This document shows, one piece after another, positions 40,930-50,661 of a stretch of 64,000 bases of DNA. The notes under the pieces are model-generated. The model was not told the origin of the DNA and ran no database searches. It saw nothing but the letters and a program-made list of their open reading frames with translations. The DNA is from Variovorax sp. YR216 (GTDB lineage Bacteria; Pseudomonadota; Gammaproteobacteria; Burkholderiales; Burkholderiaceae_C), in the NCBI RefSeq assembly GCF_900107745.1, contig NZ_FNRO01000002.1, positions 744,001 to 808,000 on the forward strand, written 5' to 3'. The position numbers were made by a program, and so were the translations under genes. The number at the start of each line of letters is the position of its first letter. Within the stretch, counting starts at the first letter, position 1.

Positions 40930-43469
40930 GCAGGTACCTTCGCCTCGTTGCTTGCTACGGAATCGATAGCGTCTAACACCGGTATCCAGAAGGAAAAACG
41001 GCATCCGACCACATCCGGACCATTGTAGATGTTCTCCGCTTGCATTCGACCCCGGTGGGACTCGACGATCGTGCGGCAGAGGTTCAGCCCGATGCCCATG
41101 CCTTCGGGCTTGGTGGAGAAGAAGGCTTCGTACAGCCGATCCATGACTTCGGGCGACAGGCCCATGCCGGTGTCCTGGACCGAGAACTCGACCGCGTTGT
41201 GGCCGTCGATGATCTTCGGCAGCACCCGCAACTCCACGCTGCGGCGCGCCAGCGGGCGGTTGGCGAGGTCGATGGATTCGGCGGCGTTCTTCAGCAGGTT
41301 GACCATCACCTGCTCGATCAGGATCGGGTCGACGCGCAGCACCGGCAGGCGCGCGGCGACGTAGTGGTTCAGGCGCACGTTGCGGCGGCGCAACTCGATG
41401 CCCGCCAGTTCGACCGCTTCGCTGACCATCAGCGCTACTTCGGCCGGCGTACGGTTGGGCTCGCTGCGCTTCACGAAGGACCGGATGCGCTGGATGATCT
41501 GGCCGGCGCGCTGGGCCTGCTTCGAGGTCTTGTCGAGTGCCGCGAGCAGGGCGTCGGAATCGATCTGGTTCCCCTTGATCCGCGACATCATGCCGTTGCA
41601 GTAGTTGGAGATGGCGGTCAGCGGCTGATTGAGTTCGTGCGCCACGCTGGAGGCCATTTCGCCCATCGTGATCAAGCGGCTCGCGGCATGTGCGCGGTCG
41701 GCCTGCGCCGCTGCCAGATCCTCTGCATCGCGGCGCGGCGTGATGTCGGTCGCGATCACGAGTTGCGCGAGGCGGCCGTCGACCCAGGTCAGGTAGCGCG
41801 AACGCACCTCCAGCCACTTGCCGAGCTCGGGCACGAAGATCTCGTTGTTCGCCGGCTGGGCCGCGGTGAGCTGGTCGATCGGCAGCCCGGCGAAGGGGTC
41901 CACGTCGTCGAGTTCCTCGTCGCGGGCATGCGAAGCCGGGACGCCGGCCTGCGCCACCATGTTCAGGTGGCCGACGGTGTTGGAGCCGAACCAGAGGCGG
42001 TAGAGCTTGTTCGCGAACACCAGCTCTTCGCTGCCGAGCGGCGCGACCGAAACCGAGGCGTCCAGCGCTTCCAGCACCGTGGTGAAGCGCTCGTAGGAGG
42101 CCGACAACTGCTCGCGGATGCGCGTCGGCTCGGTGATGTCGGTCATCGAGGTCATCCAGCCGGTCTGGTGTCCGCGTGCATCGATCAGCGGCGAGACGTA
42201 CAGGCGCGCGTTGAAGACGCTGCCGTTCTTGCGCTTCACACGCACCTGGAAACCGCCGGGCAGGGCGCGGCCGTGCAGCTCTTCTTCGAGGCGCTCGTTC
42301 ATCACCTCACGGTCGGACTCCAGCCAGTAGGGGAAGGGCGGCGTCTGGCCGACCAACTCGTTCTCGCTCCAGCCAGTCATCGCGCAAAAGGCGGCGTTCA
42401 CGTAGGTGATGCGGCCTTCGAGGTCGAGCACGCGCATGCCGGTGAGCATCGAGTTCTCCATCGCGCGGCGGAAATTGGTCTCGGCCACCAGCGCCTGCTG
42501 CGCCTGCAGACGGCGCCGCGTGTGGCGCCAGGTGCCGATCAGCATCCAACTGGTGAGCACACTGAGCGCGCCGACAAGCCAGAAGAGCCCGTTGCCGACC
42601 ACACCCTGCGAGGTGCGATAGGCCTGCGCGCGCAACACCAGCCCATTGCCGACCGGCGAGACCGGCACTTCATATTCGTTGGTACGCACGGCCCACGGCA
42701 GCAGGCGGTTGGCCGGGCCCTTCGGGCTGGCGACGGTGTTCCCGGCGATCAGGCCGCCCTTCGCGTCGAGCAGCGACACCGCATAGCGCGCCGAGACCTC
42801 TGCCGGCATGCCATAACGCAGAAGGCCGTCAACTGAAAATTCGCCGAGCAGCGTGCCTGCGAACAGCCCCTGGTCGAACATCGGAATGTGAAGCTGCAGC
42901 ATCGGCGCGGGATCGCCGCCCGCGAGCGCTTGCGAATACACCAGTTGCCCGAGTTCGCGCGCCAGGGCGTAGCTGCTTTCCGTGTCGCCGGGCCGCAGCA
43001 CCTCGTTGATCGCCCGCTGCTGGGCGGGATGCACGCTTGGCGCCGCATAGCTGGCCTTGACGCGGCGACGGTCGTCGATCCATGTCACGGCCTGGAGTTC
43101 GGGAAACTGGCTGACCAGCGATTCGGCGCGGCTCGTGAATTCGGCGACGTCGATCTCGCGATTGGATGCGTCGCGCGCCAGCCGCGAGAGCTGCTCCTGC
43201 CGCTCGAGCAGGCGCATGCGCACGCGCTGCTGCGCGTATTCGACATCGCGCTTGACGGATTCCTGGACCCGTTCCATTTCCTCCGCACGCAGATACCAGA
43301 AGGCCGACACGATGGCCGCGAGAAACAGCAGCACGGCGGCGAGCGGCGCAAGCATCGCCACCGCATCCTGAAGCATGGGCGTCTGCCGGCGCCACCAACG
43401 GCGCCACCATGAAAGCGGCGATGCGTGGACCGCGCTGCGCGCGACCGCGATCGGGGAGGAAAAGGGCAT
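40926..43469 (-). CDS. Membrane PAS-domain sensor histidine kinase (FixL-like)
   Basis: 847 residues. Membrane segment near residues 37-60, a periplasmic sensor region to about 290, a second membrane segment (LFWLVGALSVLTSWMLIG), two PAS domains (MENSMLTGMRVLDLEGRITY and VLEALDASVSVAPLG regions), a HisKA domain with phospho-accepting His611 (MASSVAHELNQPLTAI), and an ATPase domain (N-box LLKNAAESID, G1 DTGMGLSP, G2 GMGIGLNL). The ELNQPL variant is typical of FixL/DctB-type kinases. No heme-type PAS residue can be claimed. Divergent from aceE, with a 226-base AT-rich intergenic region. Confidence 0.9.
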   Translation of the reverse strand: MPFSSPIAVARSAVHASPLSWWRRWWRRQTPMLQDAVAMLAPLAAVLLFLAAIVSAFWYLRAEEMERVQESVKRDVEYAQQRVRMRLLERQEQLSRLARDASNREIDVAEFTSRAESLVSQFPELQAVTWIDDRRRVKASYAAPSVHPAQQRAINEVLRPGDTESSYALARELGQLVYSQALAGGDPAPMLQLHIPMFDQGLFAGTLLGEFSVDGLLRYGMPAEVSARYAVSLLDAKGGLIAGNTVASPKGPANRLLPWAVRTNEYEVPVSPVGNGLVLRAQAYRTSQGVVGNGLFWLVGALSVLTSWMLIGTWRHTRRRLQAQQALVAETNFRRAMENSMLTGMRVLDLEGRITYVNAAFCAMTGWSENELVGQTPPFPYWLESDREVMNERLEEELHGRALPGGFQVRVKRKNGSVFNARLYVSPLIDARGHQTGWMTSMTDITEPTRIREQLSASYERFTTVLEALDASVSVAPLGSEELVFANKLYRLWFGSNTVGHLNMVAQAGVPASHARDEELDDVDPFAGLPIDQLTAAQPANNEIFVPELGKWLEVRSRYLTWVDGRLAQLVIATDITPRRDAEDLAAAQADRAHAASRLITMGEMASSVAHELNQPLTAISNYCNGMMSRIKGNQIDSDALLAALDKTSKQAQRAGQIIQRIRSFVKRSEPNRTPAEVALMVSEAVELAGIELRRRNVRLNHYVAARLPVLRVDPILIEQVMVNLLKNAAESIDLANRPLARRSVELRVLPKIIDGHNAVEFSVQDTGMGLSPEVMDRLYEAFFSTKPEGMGIGLNLCRTIVESHRGRMQAENIYNGPDVVGCRFSFWIPVLDAIDSVASNEAKVPA

Positions 43470-43480
43470 CAGTCGAGTTT

Positions 43481-43492
43481 AGGTGATCACCT
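43481..43492. promoter_or_regulatory. 12-bp palindrome AGGTGATCACCT before the kinase gene
   Basis: Perfect palindrome AGGTGATCACCT, 11 bases before the histidine-kinase ATG, in the kinase/aceE divergent region. Position fits an operator for autoregulation or for aceE control, but no matching known consensus comes to mind. The rest of the region (43520-43640) is unusually AT-rich and contains TTTCATTGGTGAATTTCA-like inverted halves that may hold the aceE promoter. Confidence 0.38.
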
Positions 43493-43695
43493 TTCGGGCG
43501 GGGTGTCAACCGGTCCATTCAATGACGCAGGCAGAAGGGGAAACTCATGAAAAACACGCTGAAGTTTCATTGGTGAATTTCATAATAAGAAATCAGCACG
43601 CACTATTTGAAATCGCAGAATTTCTGTGAGAAACTCCCGCTGCACGCCAATCCGGCACTAAATTACTGCCACAACCCCTCAAAAAGGAGACAAGC

Positions 43696-46410
43696 ATGTC
43701 GGCGAATCCTCAGAACCTCTTCGGTTCGGCCGCGAACGATCAAGACGCGCAGGAAACGCGCGAATGGATGGATGCCCTATCGGCAGTCATCGAAAGCGAG
43801 GGGCCGGAACGGGCTCACTTCCTGCTCGAGCAACTGCTCGAACATGCCCGTCAGAACAGCATCGACAAGCCGTTCTCGGCCAACACGGCCTACGTGAACA
43901 CGATCGAGGCCGACCAGGAAGAGCGTTCTCCAGGCAACAACGAAATCGAGGAGCGCCTTCGTTCCTACATGCGCTGGAACGCGATGGCGATGGTCGTCAA
44001 GGCCAACCGCCACCATCCGCCCGAGGGCGGCGACCTCGGCGGCCACATCGGGTCCTTTGCGTCGCTGGCGACCATGTTCGGCGCCGGCTTCAACCACTTC
44101 TGGCACGCCGAGAGCGAGAACCATGGCGGCGACTGCCTCTACATCCAGGGCCACGTCTCGCCCGGCATCTACGCCCGCGCCTACCTCGAAGGCCGCCTGA
44201 CCGAAGAGCAACTGCTCAACTTCCGCCAGGAAGTCGACGGCAAGGGCCTCTCGAGCTACCCGCATCCGAAGCTGATGCCCGAGTTCTGGCAGTTCCCCAC
44301 CGTCTCGATGGGCCTGGGACCGCTGATGGCGATCTACCAGGCGCGCTTCCTGAAGTACCTGCACGCACGCGGCATCGCCAACACCGAGAACCGCAAGGTC
44401 TGGGTGTTCTGCGGCGACGGCGAGATGGACGAAGTCGAATCGCTCGGTGCCATCGGCCTGGCGGCGCGCGAGAACCTCGACAACCTGGTCTTCGTCATCA
44501 ACTGCAACCTGCAGCGCCTGGACGGCCCGGTGCGCGGCAACGGCAAGATCATCCAGGAACTCGAAGGCGAATTCCGCGGCTCGGGCTGGAACGTCATCAA
44601 GCTGCTGTGGGGCAGCAACTGGGACCCGCTGCTGGCGCGCGACAAGGAGGGGGCGCTGCGCAAGATCATGATGGAAACGAACGACGGCGATTACCAGTCG
44701 TTCAAGGCCAACGACGGTGCCTACGTGCGCAAGCATTTCTTCGGCCGCGATCCGCGCACGCTCGAGATGGTCTCGAAGTTGAGCGACGACGACATCTGGG
44801 CGCTGCGCCGCGGCGGCCACGATCCGCAGAAGGTCTACGCGGCCTTCCACGCGGCGGTGAACCACAAGGGCCAGCCGACGGTGCTGCTGATCAAGACCGT
44901 CAAGGGCTTCGGCATGGGCAAGATCGGCGAAGGCAAGAACACCGTCCACCAGACCAAGAAGCTTGGCGACGAGGACATCAAGGCCTTCCGCGACCGCTTC
45001 AACATCCCGATCCCGGACAGCCAGATCGAAGACCTGCCGTTCTACAAGCCGGCCGACGACACCCCGGAAATGAAGTACCTGCACGAGCGCCGCAAGGCCC
45101 TCGGCGGTTACCTGCCGCATCGCCGCACCAAGGCGGACGAGAGCTTCACCGTGCCGTCGCTCGAAACCTTCAAGGCCGTGCTGGAGCCGACCGTCGAAGG
45201 CCGCGAGATCTCGACAACGCAGGCTTACGTCCGTTTCCTCACGCAACTGCTGCGCGACCAGGCGCTCGGCCCGCGCGTGGTGCCGATCCTCGTCGACGAG
45301 GCGCGCACGTTCGGCATGGAAGGCCTGTTCCGCCAGGTGGGCATCTACAACCCCGCGGGGCAGCAGTACACCCCGGTCGACAAGGACCAGGTCATGTACT
45401 ACAAGGAAGACAAGGCCGGCCAGATCCTGCAGGAAGGCATCAATGAAGCCGGCGGCATGTCGAGCTGGATCGCGGCGGCAACGTCGTACAGCACGAACAA
45501 CCGGATCATGGTGCCGTTCTACGTGTACTACTCGATGTTCGGCTTCCAGCGCATCGGCGACCTGGCCTGGGCGGCGGGCGACATGCAGGCGCGCGGCTTC
45601 CTGCTCGGCGGCACTTCGGGCCGAACCACGCTGAACGGCGAAGGCCTGCAGCACGAGGACGGCCACAGCCACATCCTGGCCAACACGATCCCGAACTGCG
45701 TCAGCTACGACCCGACCTTCGCGCACGAAGTCGGCGTGATCCTGCATCACGGTCTGAAGCGCATGGTCGAGAAGCAGGACAACGTCTACTACTACATCAC
45801 GCTGCTCAACGAGAACTACGCGATGCCTGGCCTCCAGCCCGGCACCGAAGAGCAGATCATCAAGGGCATGTACCTGTGCAAGCAGGCTCCGGCGCTCAAG
45901 GCCAAGTCGCCCAGCGTGCAGTTGCTCGGCAGCGGCACGATCTTGCGCGAGAGCATCTTCGCGCAGGAACTGCTCGAGAAGGACTGGGGCGTGAGCGCAG
46001 CGGTCTGGAGCTGCCCGAGCTTCAACGAGCTGACCCGTGACGGCCAGGAAGCCGACCGCTGGAACCTGCTGCATCCGACCGACGAGCCGCGCGTGCCTTT
46101 CGTCGCACAGCAACTCGCCGCGAGCACGGGCCCCGTGGTCGCATCGACCGACTACATGAAGGCCTACGCCGAGCAGATCCGCCCGTTCGTCCCGAAGGGC
46201 CGCAACTACAAGGTGCTCGGCACCGACGGCTTCGGCCGCAGCGACTTCCGCGCCAAGCTGCGCGAGCACTTCGAGATCAACCGCCACTTCATCGTGGTGG
46301 CGGCGCTCAAGGCGCTGGCCGAGGACGGCACCATCCCCGCACAGAAGGTGGCCGACGCAATCAAGAAGTACGGCATCAACGTCGACAAGATCAACCCGCT
46401 CTACGCATAA
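43696..46410 (+). CDS. aceE: Pyruvate dehydrogenase E1 component, homodimeric type
   Basis: 904 residues, the long single-chain E1 of proteobacteria. The thiamine diphosphate/Mg motif begins at GDGEMDEVESLG and ends near NCNLQ. It opens with an acidic, disordered E2-binding N-terminus (DAQETREWMDALSAVIESEG). Decarboxylates pyruvate and acetylates the lipoyl groups of AceF. AAGGAG lies 7 bases before the ATG. First gene of aceE-aceF-(proteasome-like)-lpdA. Confidence 0.97.
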   Translation: MSANPQNLFGSAANDQDAQETREWMDALSAVIESEGPERAHFLLEQLLEHARQNSIDKPFSANTAYVNTIEADQEERSPGNNEIEERLRSYMRWNAMAMVVKANRHHPPEGGDLGGHIGSFASLATMFGAGFNHFWHAESENHGGDCLYIQGHVSPGIYARAYLEGRLTEEQLLNFRQEVDGKGLSSYPHPKLMPEFWQFPTVSMGLGPLMAIYQARFLKYLHARGIANTENRKVWVFCGDGEMDEVESLGAIGLAARENLDNLVFVINCNLQRLDGPVRGNGKIIQELEGEFRGSGWNVIKLLWGSNWDPLLARDKEGALRKIMMETNDGDYQSFKANDGAYVRKHFFGRDPRTLEMVSKLSDDDIWALRRGGHDPQKVYAAFHAAVNHKGQPTVLLIKTVKGFGMGKIGEGKNTVHQTKKLGDEDIKAFRDRFNIPIPDSQIEDLPFYKPADDTPEMKYLHERRKALGGYLPHRRTKADESFTVPSLETFKAVLEPTVEGREISTTQAYVRFLTQLLRDQALGPRVVPILVDEARTFGMEGLFRQVGIYNPAGQQYTPVDKDQVMYYKEDKAGQILQEGINEAGGMSSWIAAATSYSTNNRIMVPFYVYYSMFGFQRIGDLAWAAGDMQARGFLLGGTSGRTTLNGEGLQHEDGHSHILANTIPNCVSYDPTFAHEVGVILHHGLKRMVEKQDNVYYYITLLNENYAMPGLQPGTEEQIIKGMYLCKQAPALKAKSPSVQLLGSGTILRESIFAQELLEKDWGVSAAVWSCPSFNELTRDGQEADRWNLLHPTDEPRVPFVAQQLAASTGPVVASTDYMKAYAEQIRPFVPKGRNYKVLGTDGFGRSDFRAKLREHFEINRHFIVVAALKALAEDGTIPAQKVADAIKKYGINVDKINPLYA

Positions 46411-46456
46411 AACGACCAACCAACAATCAACTGCGCCCTAGGGCGGGAGACACGAT

Positions 46457-48106
46457 ATGGCTACAGTGGAAGTCAAGGTGCCGGACATCGGCGATTTCGA
46501 TGAAGTCGCTGTCATCGAAGTGCTGGTGAAGGTCGGCGATACGGTCAAGGCCGAGCAGTCGCTGATCACGGTGGAGTCGGACAAGGCCTCGATGGAGATT
46601 CCGTCGAGCCAGGCCGGCGTGGTGAAGGAACTCAAGGTCCAGGTCGGCAGCAAGGTGAGCGAAGGCTCCGTGGTGCTGCTGCTCGAGGCCGAAGGCGCGG
46701 CCGCCGCCGCACCGGCCGCGGCGGCGCCTGCCACTGCAGCGCCCGCGCCTGCTCCGGCAGCCGCTGCACCCGCGCCGGCCGCAGCCGCAGGTCCGATCGA
46801 CGTGAAGGTGCCTGACATCGGCGACTTCAAGGACGTCGCGGTGATCGAGGTGCTGGTCAAGCCCGGCGACGCCATCAAGGAAGAGCAGTCGCTCATCACC
46901 GTCGAGTCGGACAAGGCGTCGATGGAGATCCCGTCGTCGGCTTCCGGCGTGCTCAAGGAACTGAAGGTCAAGGTCGGCGACAAGGTCAACATCGGTGACC
47001 TGATCGCGGTGATCGAGGGTTCCGGCGGCGGCGCGGCTGCTCCGGCTCCCGCGCCCGCCCAGGCTGCCGCTGCACCTGCGGCTGCGACCGCATCGGCGCC
47101 CGCACCGGCCGCGGCGCCCTCAGCGTCCGCAGTTGCACCGGCGCCGCATGACCCGACCGTCGCACCCAGCGGCAAGCTGCCGCATGCATCGCCTTCGGTG
47201 CGCAAGTTCGCGCGCGAACTCGGCGTGCCGCTCGACGAAGTGAAGGGCAGCGGACCCAAGGGCCGCATCACGCAGGAAGACGTCCAGAACTTCACCCGTG
47301 CCGTGATGAGCGGCGCGGTCAGCACCAAGGCCGCGGGCGCTAAGGCACCGGCCGGCGGCGGAGACGGTGCCGCGCTGGGCCTCATCCCGTGGCCGAAGGT
47401 GGACTTCACGAAGTTCGGCACCGTCGAGCGCAAGGATCTCTCGCGCATCAAGAAGCTCAGCGGCGCGAACCTGCACCGCAATTGGGTGATGATCCCGCAC
47501 GTCACGAACAACGACGAAGCGGACATCACCGAACTCGAAGCCTTCCGCGTCTCCACCAACAAGGAAAACGAGAAGTCGGGCGTCAAGGTGACGATGCTGG
47601 CCTTCGTGATCAAGGCGGTGGTCTCGGCGCTCAAGAAGTTCCCCGAGTTCAACACCAGCCTCGACGGCGACCAGCTCGTCTACAAGCAGTACTACCACAT
47701 CGGCTTCGCGGCGGACACGCCCAACGGCCTGGTGGTGCCGGTGCTCAAGGACGCCGACAAGAAGGGCATCATCCAGATCAGCCAGGAGATGGGCGAACTC
47801 GCCAAGAAGGCGCGCGACGGCAAGCTCGGCTCGGCCGACATGCAGGGCGGCTGCATGTCGATCAGCTCGCTCGGCGGCATCGGCGGCACGCACTTCACGC
47901 CGATCATCAACGCGCCCGAAGTGGCGATCCTGGGTCTCTCCAAGGGCCAGATGAAACCGGTCTGGGACGGCAAGCAGTTCGTGCCACGCCTGACCTTGCC
48001 ACTGTCGCTGTCGTACGACCACCGCGTCATCGACGGCGCCGCGGCTGCCCGGTTCAATGCGTACCTGGGGCAGGTCCTCGCCGACTACCGCCGAATCATC
48101 CTATGA
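46457..48106 (+). CDS. aceF: Pyruvate dehydrogenase E2 (dihydrolipoamide acetyltransferase), two lipoyl domains
   Basis: 549 residues: lipoyl domain 1 (Lys43 in [10 protein letters not shown]), Ala/Pro linker, lipoyl domain 2 (Lys153), a second long Ala/Pro linker, E1/E3-binding domain (HASPSVRKFARELGVPLDEV) and catalytic domain with His522 in SYDHRVIDGA. Transfers acetyl to CoA. The near-identical DNA of the two lipoyl domains and the one in lpdA is the main internal repeat of the operon. Its stop overlaps the next start (ATGA). Confidence 0.96.
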   Translation: MATVEVKVPDIGDFDEVAVIEVLVKVGDTVKAEQSLITVESDKASMEIPSSQAGVVKELKVQVGSKVSEGSVVLLLEAEGAAAAAPAAAAPATAAPAPAPAAAAPAPAAAAGPIDVKVPDIGDFKDVAVIEVLVKPGDAIKEEQSLITVESDKASMEIPSSASGVLKELKVKVGDKVNIGDLIAVIEGSGGGAAAPAPAPAQAAAAPAAATASAPAPAAAPSASAVAPAPHDPTVAPSGKLPHASPSVRKFARELGVPLDEVKGSGPKGRITQEDVQNFTRAVMSGAVSTKAAGAKAPAGGGDGAALGLIPWPKVDFTKFGTVERKDLSRIKKLSGANLHRNWVMIPHVTNNDEADITELEAFRVSTNKENEKSGVKVTMLAFVIKAVVSALKKFPEFNTSLDGDQLVYKQYYHIGFAADTPNGLVVPVLKDADKKGIIQISQEMGELAKKARDGKLGSADMQGGCMSISSLGGIGGTHFTPIINAPEVAILGLSKGQMKPVWDGKQFVPRLTLPLSLSYDHRVIDGAAAARFNAYLGQVLADYRRIIL

Positions 48107-48693
48107 CCACGGTCGTGGCCGTCCGCAAAGGCGGTCAGGTCGTGATGGCTGCCGATTCGCTGGTGACGTTCGGCGACACGCGTCTGTCGTTCAACGCCGA
48201 GGCGAACCGGAAGCTCTTCATGGTCAACGACGCAGCCGGGCAGACCATCTTCGCGATGGCCGGCGCGGCGGCGCACTACCTGGTGCTGCAGCACGCGCTT
48301 GCGGGGCAGCCGGTGGATTCGCTGCGCTTCGGCAGCAAGGACGAGATCTTCCACACCTTCACGCGGCTGCATCCGGTGCTGAAGGACTCGTTCTATCTGC
48401 AGACCAAGGAAGACGAGCACGAGCCCTACGAGTCGAGCCAGTTCACCATGCTGATGGCCAATTCGAGCGGGATCTACGGCGTCTACAGCTACCGCGAAGT
48501 CTTCGAGTTCAAGCAGTTCTGGAGCATCGGCTCCGGCCGCAGCTTTGCACTCGGCGCGATGCATGCCGCGTACGACAAGGCGCGCTCGGCGCGCGATGTG
48601 GCCGAAGCCGGCGTGGCCGCGGCCTGTGAATTCGATCGAAACTCGGCCGGACCGGTCGACGTTCTCTCACTCAAACTGAAGGTGTCCAAATGA
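48103..48693 (+). CDS. Proteasome-like Ntn hydrolase (HslV / betaproteobacterial proteasome homologue type)
   Basis: 196 residues. The protein opens [26 protein letters not shown], closely parallel to HslV (TTIVSVRRNGHVVIAGD). After Met removal Thr1 would be the nucleophile, Asp17 is conserved, and a Lys in NRKLFMV is a candidate for the usual Lys33. It is probably a self-compartmentalising threonine protease or a homologue of the betaproteobacterial proteasome homologue (BPH) known from the literature. There is no hslU or other unfoldase gene nearby. ATGA overlaps couple it on both sides to aceF and lpdA, so it is made with the PDH complex. The substrate is unknown. Confidence 0.75.
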   Translation: MTTVVAVRKGGQVVMAADSLVTFGDTRLSFNAEANRKLFMVNDAAGQTIFAMAGAAAHYLVLQHALAGQPVDSLRFGSKDEIFHTFTRLHPVLKDSFYLQTKEDEHEPYESSQFTMLMANSSGIYGVYSYREVFEFKQFWSIGSGRSFALGAMHAAYDKARSARDVAEAGVAAACEFDRNSAGPVDVLSLKLKVSK

Positions 48694-50510
48694 GCGAAGT
48701 ACAAGTCAAAGTGCCGGACATCGGCGATTTCTCGGAAGTCGCTGTGATCGAGGTGCTCGTCAAGGCGGGCGACACGGTCAAGGTCGAGCAGTCCCTCATC
48801 ACGGTGGAATCGGACAAGGCGTCGATGGAGATTCCGTCGTCGCATGCGGGCGTGGTCAAGGCGGTGGCCGTGAAGGTCGGCGACAAGGTGAGCGAAGGCT
48901 CGGTGGTGCTGACGCTCGATGCAGTGGAGGGCGCCGCCGCTGCGCCCGCGCCTGCGGCGGCCCCAGCAGCACCCGCCGCTGCACCGGCAGCGAAGGCGCC
49001 GGCCGCACCGGTTGCGGCGCCGGTCGCGTCGACCTATGCCGGCGGTGTCGATGTCGAATGCGACGTCCTCGTGCTCGGCGCCGGCCCCGGCGGCTACTCG
49101 GCTGCTTTCCGTGCGGCCGATCTCGGGCTCAAGGTCGTGCTGGTCGAACGTTATGCGACGCTTGGGGGCGTCTGCCTCAACGTCGGCTGCATTCCGTCGA
49201 AGGCGCTGCTGCACGTCGCCGCGGTCATGGACGAGGTCAAGCACTTCGCCGATCTCGGCGTGAGCTACGGCGATCCCAAGATCGACCGCGCCAAGCTGCT
49301 GGCCCACAAGAACAAGGTGGTCGGCAAGCTCACCGGCGGCCTGACCGCCATGGCCAAGATGCGCAAGGTCACCACCGTGCGCGGCATCGGCGAATTCGTC
49401 GATCCGTACCACCTCAAGGTGCAGGAAACCACCGGCGACGGCAAGGACCTGGGCGCCAAGTCGCAGGTGGTGAAGTTCCGCAACTGCATCATCGCGGCCG
49501 GCTCGCAGGCGGTGCAGCTGCCGTTCATGCCGAAGGACGATCCGCGCATCGTCGACTCCACCGGCGCACTTCAGCTCGGCATCGAACCCAAGCGCATGCT
49601 GATTCTCGGCGGCGGCATCATCGGCCTCGAAATGGGCTCGGTCTACTCGACCCTGGGTGCGCGCCTGGACGTGGTCGAAATGCTGGACGGCCTCATGCAG
49701 GGCGCGGACCGCGACCTCGTCAAGGTCTGGCAGAAGATGAATACGCCGCGCTTCGACAACATCATGCTCAAGACGAAGACCGTCGGCGCCGAGGCAACCA
49801 AGGAAGGCATCCGCGTGACCTTCGAGGGCGAGCAGGCGCCGAAGGAGCCGCAGGTGTACGACCTCGTCCTGCAGGCGGTCGGCCGCAGCCCCAACGGCAA
49901 GAAGATCGGCGCCGAGAAGGCCGGTGTCGCGGTGAGCGACCGCGGCTTCATCCCGGTCGACGTGCAGATGCGCACCAACGTGCCGCACATCTTCGCGATC
50001 GGCGACATCATCGGCCAGCCGATGCTCGCCCACAAGGCGGTGCACGAGGCGCATGTCGCCGCCGAAGTCATCGCCGGCGAGCAGAAGGGCGACCACGAAC
50101 TCGCGAGCGCGGCCTTCAACGCACGCGTGATCCCGAGCGTGGCCTACACCGATCCGGAAGTGGCCTGGGTCGGCCTCACCGAAGACCAGGCCAAGGCGAC
50201 GGGCGTGAAGGTCGAGAAGGGCCTGTTCCCGTGGACTGCTTCCGGGCGTGCCATCGCCAACGGGCGCGACGAAGGCTTCACGAAGCTGCTGTTCGACGCC
50301 GAGACGCACCGCATCGTCGGCGGCGGCATCGTCGGCACCCATGCGGGTGACATGATCGGCGAGATCGCGCTGGCCATCGAAATGGGCGCGGATGCGGTCG
50401 ACATCGGCAAGACGATCCATCCGCACCCGACGCTCGGCGAGAGCATTGGCATGGCGGCGGAAGTCGCCCATGGAAGCTGCACGGACCTGCCGCCGAGCAA
50501 GAAGCGCTGA
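48690..50510 (+). CDS. lpdA: Dihydrolipoamide dehydrogenase (E3) with N-terminal lipoyl domain
   Basis: 606 residues. The N-terminal lipoyl domain (Lys43 in [10 protein letters not shown]), an Ala/Pro linker, then the flavin disulfide oxidoreductase core: FAD motif [16 protein letters not shown], redox-active Cys162/Cys167 in [18 protein letters not shown] motif [12 protein letters not shown], and the dimer-interface HPHPTLGES with the catalytic His. Re-oxidises lipoyl groups of AceF. Lipoyl-bearing E3 is known in Neisseria and Ralstonia. Followed directly by repeat copy D and a strong terminator. Confidence 0.96.
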   Translation: MSEVQVKVPDIGDFSEVAVIEVLVKAGDTVKVEQSLITVESDKASMEIPSSHAGVVKAVAVKVGDKVSEGSVVLTLDAVEGAAAAPAPAAAPAAPAAAPAAKAPAAPVAAPVASTYAGGVDVECDVLVLGAGPGGYSAAFRAADLGLKVVLVERYATLGGVCLNVGCIPSKALLHVAAVMDEVKHFADLGVSYGDPKIDRAKLLAHKNKVVGKLTGGLTAMAKMRKVTTVRGIGEFVDPYHLKVQETTGDGKDLGAKSQVVKFRNCIIAAGSQAVQLPFMPKDDPRIVDSTGALQLGIEPKRMLILGGGIIGLEMGSVYSTLGARLDVVEMLDGLMQGADRDLVKVWQKMNTPRFDNIMLKTKTVGAEATKEGIRVTFEGEQAPKEPQVYDLVLQAVGRSPNGKKIGAEKAGVAVSDRGFIPVDVQMRTNVPHIFAIGDIIGQPMLAHKAVHEAHVAAEVIAGEQKGDHELASAAFNARVIPSVAYTDPEVAWVGLTEDQAKATGVKVEKGLFPWTASGRAIANGRDEGFTKLLFDAETHRIVGGGIVGTHAGDMIGEIALAIEMGADAVDIGKTIHPHPTLGESIGMAAEVAHGSCTDLPPSKKR

Positions 50511-50594
50511 CCCCCAGCCTCGCCCACTTCGTGTGGCTCGGACACCCCCTCTCCGGGGGGCAACCCCAGCGGACCGGCGGAGCCGGTTCCGCGG
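50511..50594 (+). repeat. Dispersed stop-anchored intergenic repeat, copy D
   Basis: Begins at the base after the lpdA TGA with CCCCCAGCCTCGCCCACTTC, contains the CCCCCTCTCCGGGGGG hairpin and ends with GGACCGGCGGAGCCGGTTCC. It aligns end to end with copy A on the opposite strand (same order of blocks, near-identical terminal core). It is followed by an intrinsic terminator. Confidence 0.87.
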
Positions 50595-50606
50595 GGTTTC
50601 TGGAAC

Positions 50607-50634
50607 AAAAAAACCCGCCAGCGGCGGGTTTTTT
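50607..50634. terminator. Bidirectional intrinsic terminator between lpdA and the NlpC gene
   Basis: AAACCCGCC (50611-50619), loop AGC, GGCGGGTTT (50623-50631), flanked by an A-run (50607-50613) and a T-run (50629-50634). A 9-bp stem with both tails serves convergent transcripts of the PDH operon and the NlpC/P60 gene. Confidence 0.88.
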
Positions 50635-50661
50635 CATGGGAGCGGCTGGTGGCTGTGCGGG

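Noticed and set aside
43777-46419. Very long antisense open frame opposite aceE (about 880 codons)
   Set aside because: Its composition is that of a high-GC shadow frame (rich in Arg, His, Val and Leu), with no domain; aceE on the other strand is unambiguous.
46700-47160. Ala/Pro-rich repetitive stretches in aceF (and lpdA) as tandem repeats of interest
   Set aside because: They are the normal flexible linkers between lipoyl and catalytic domains.
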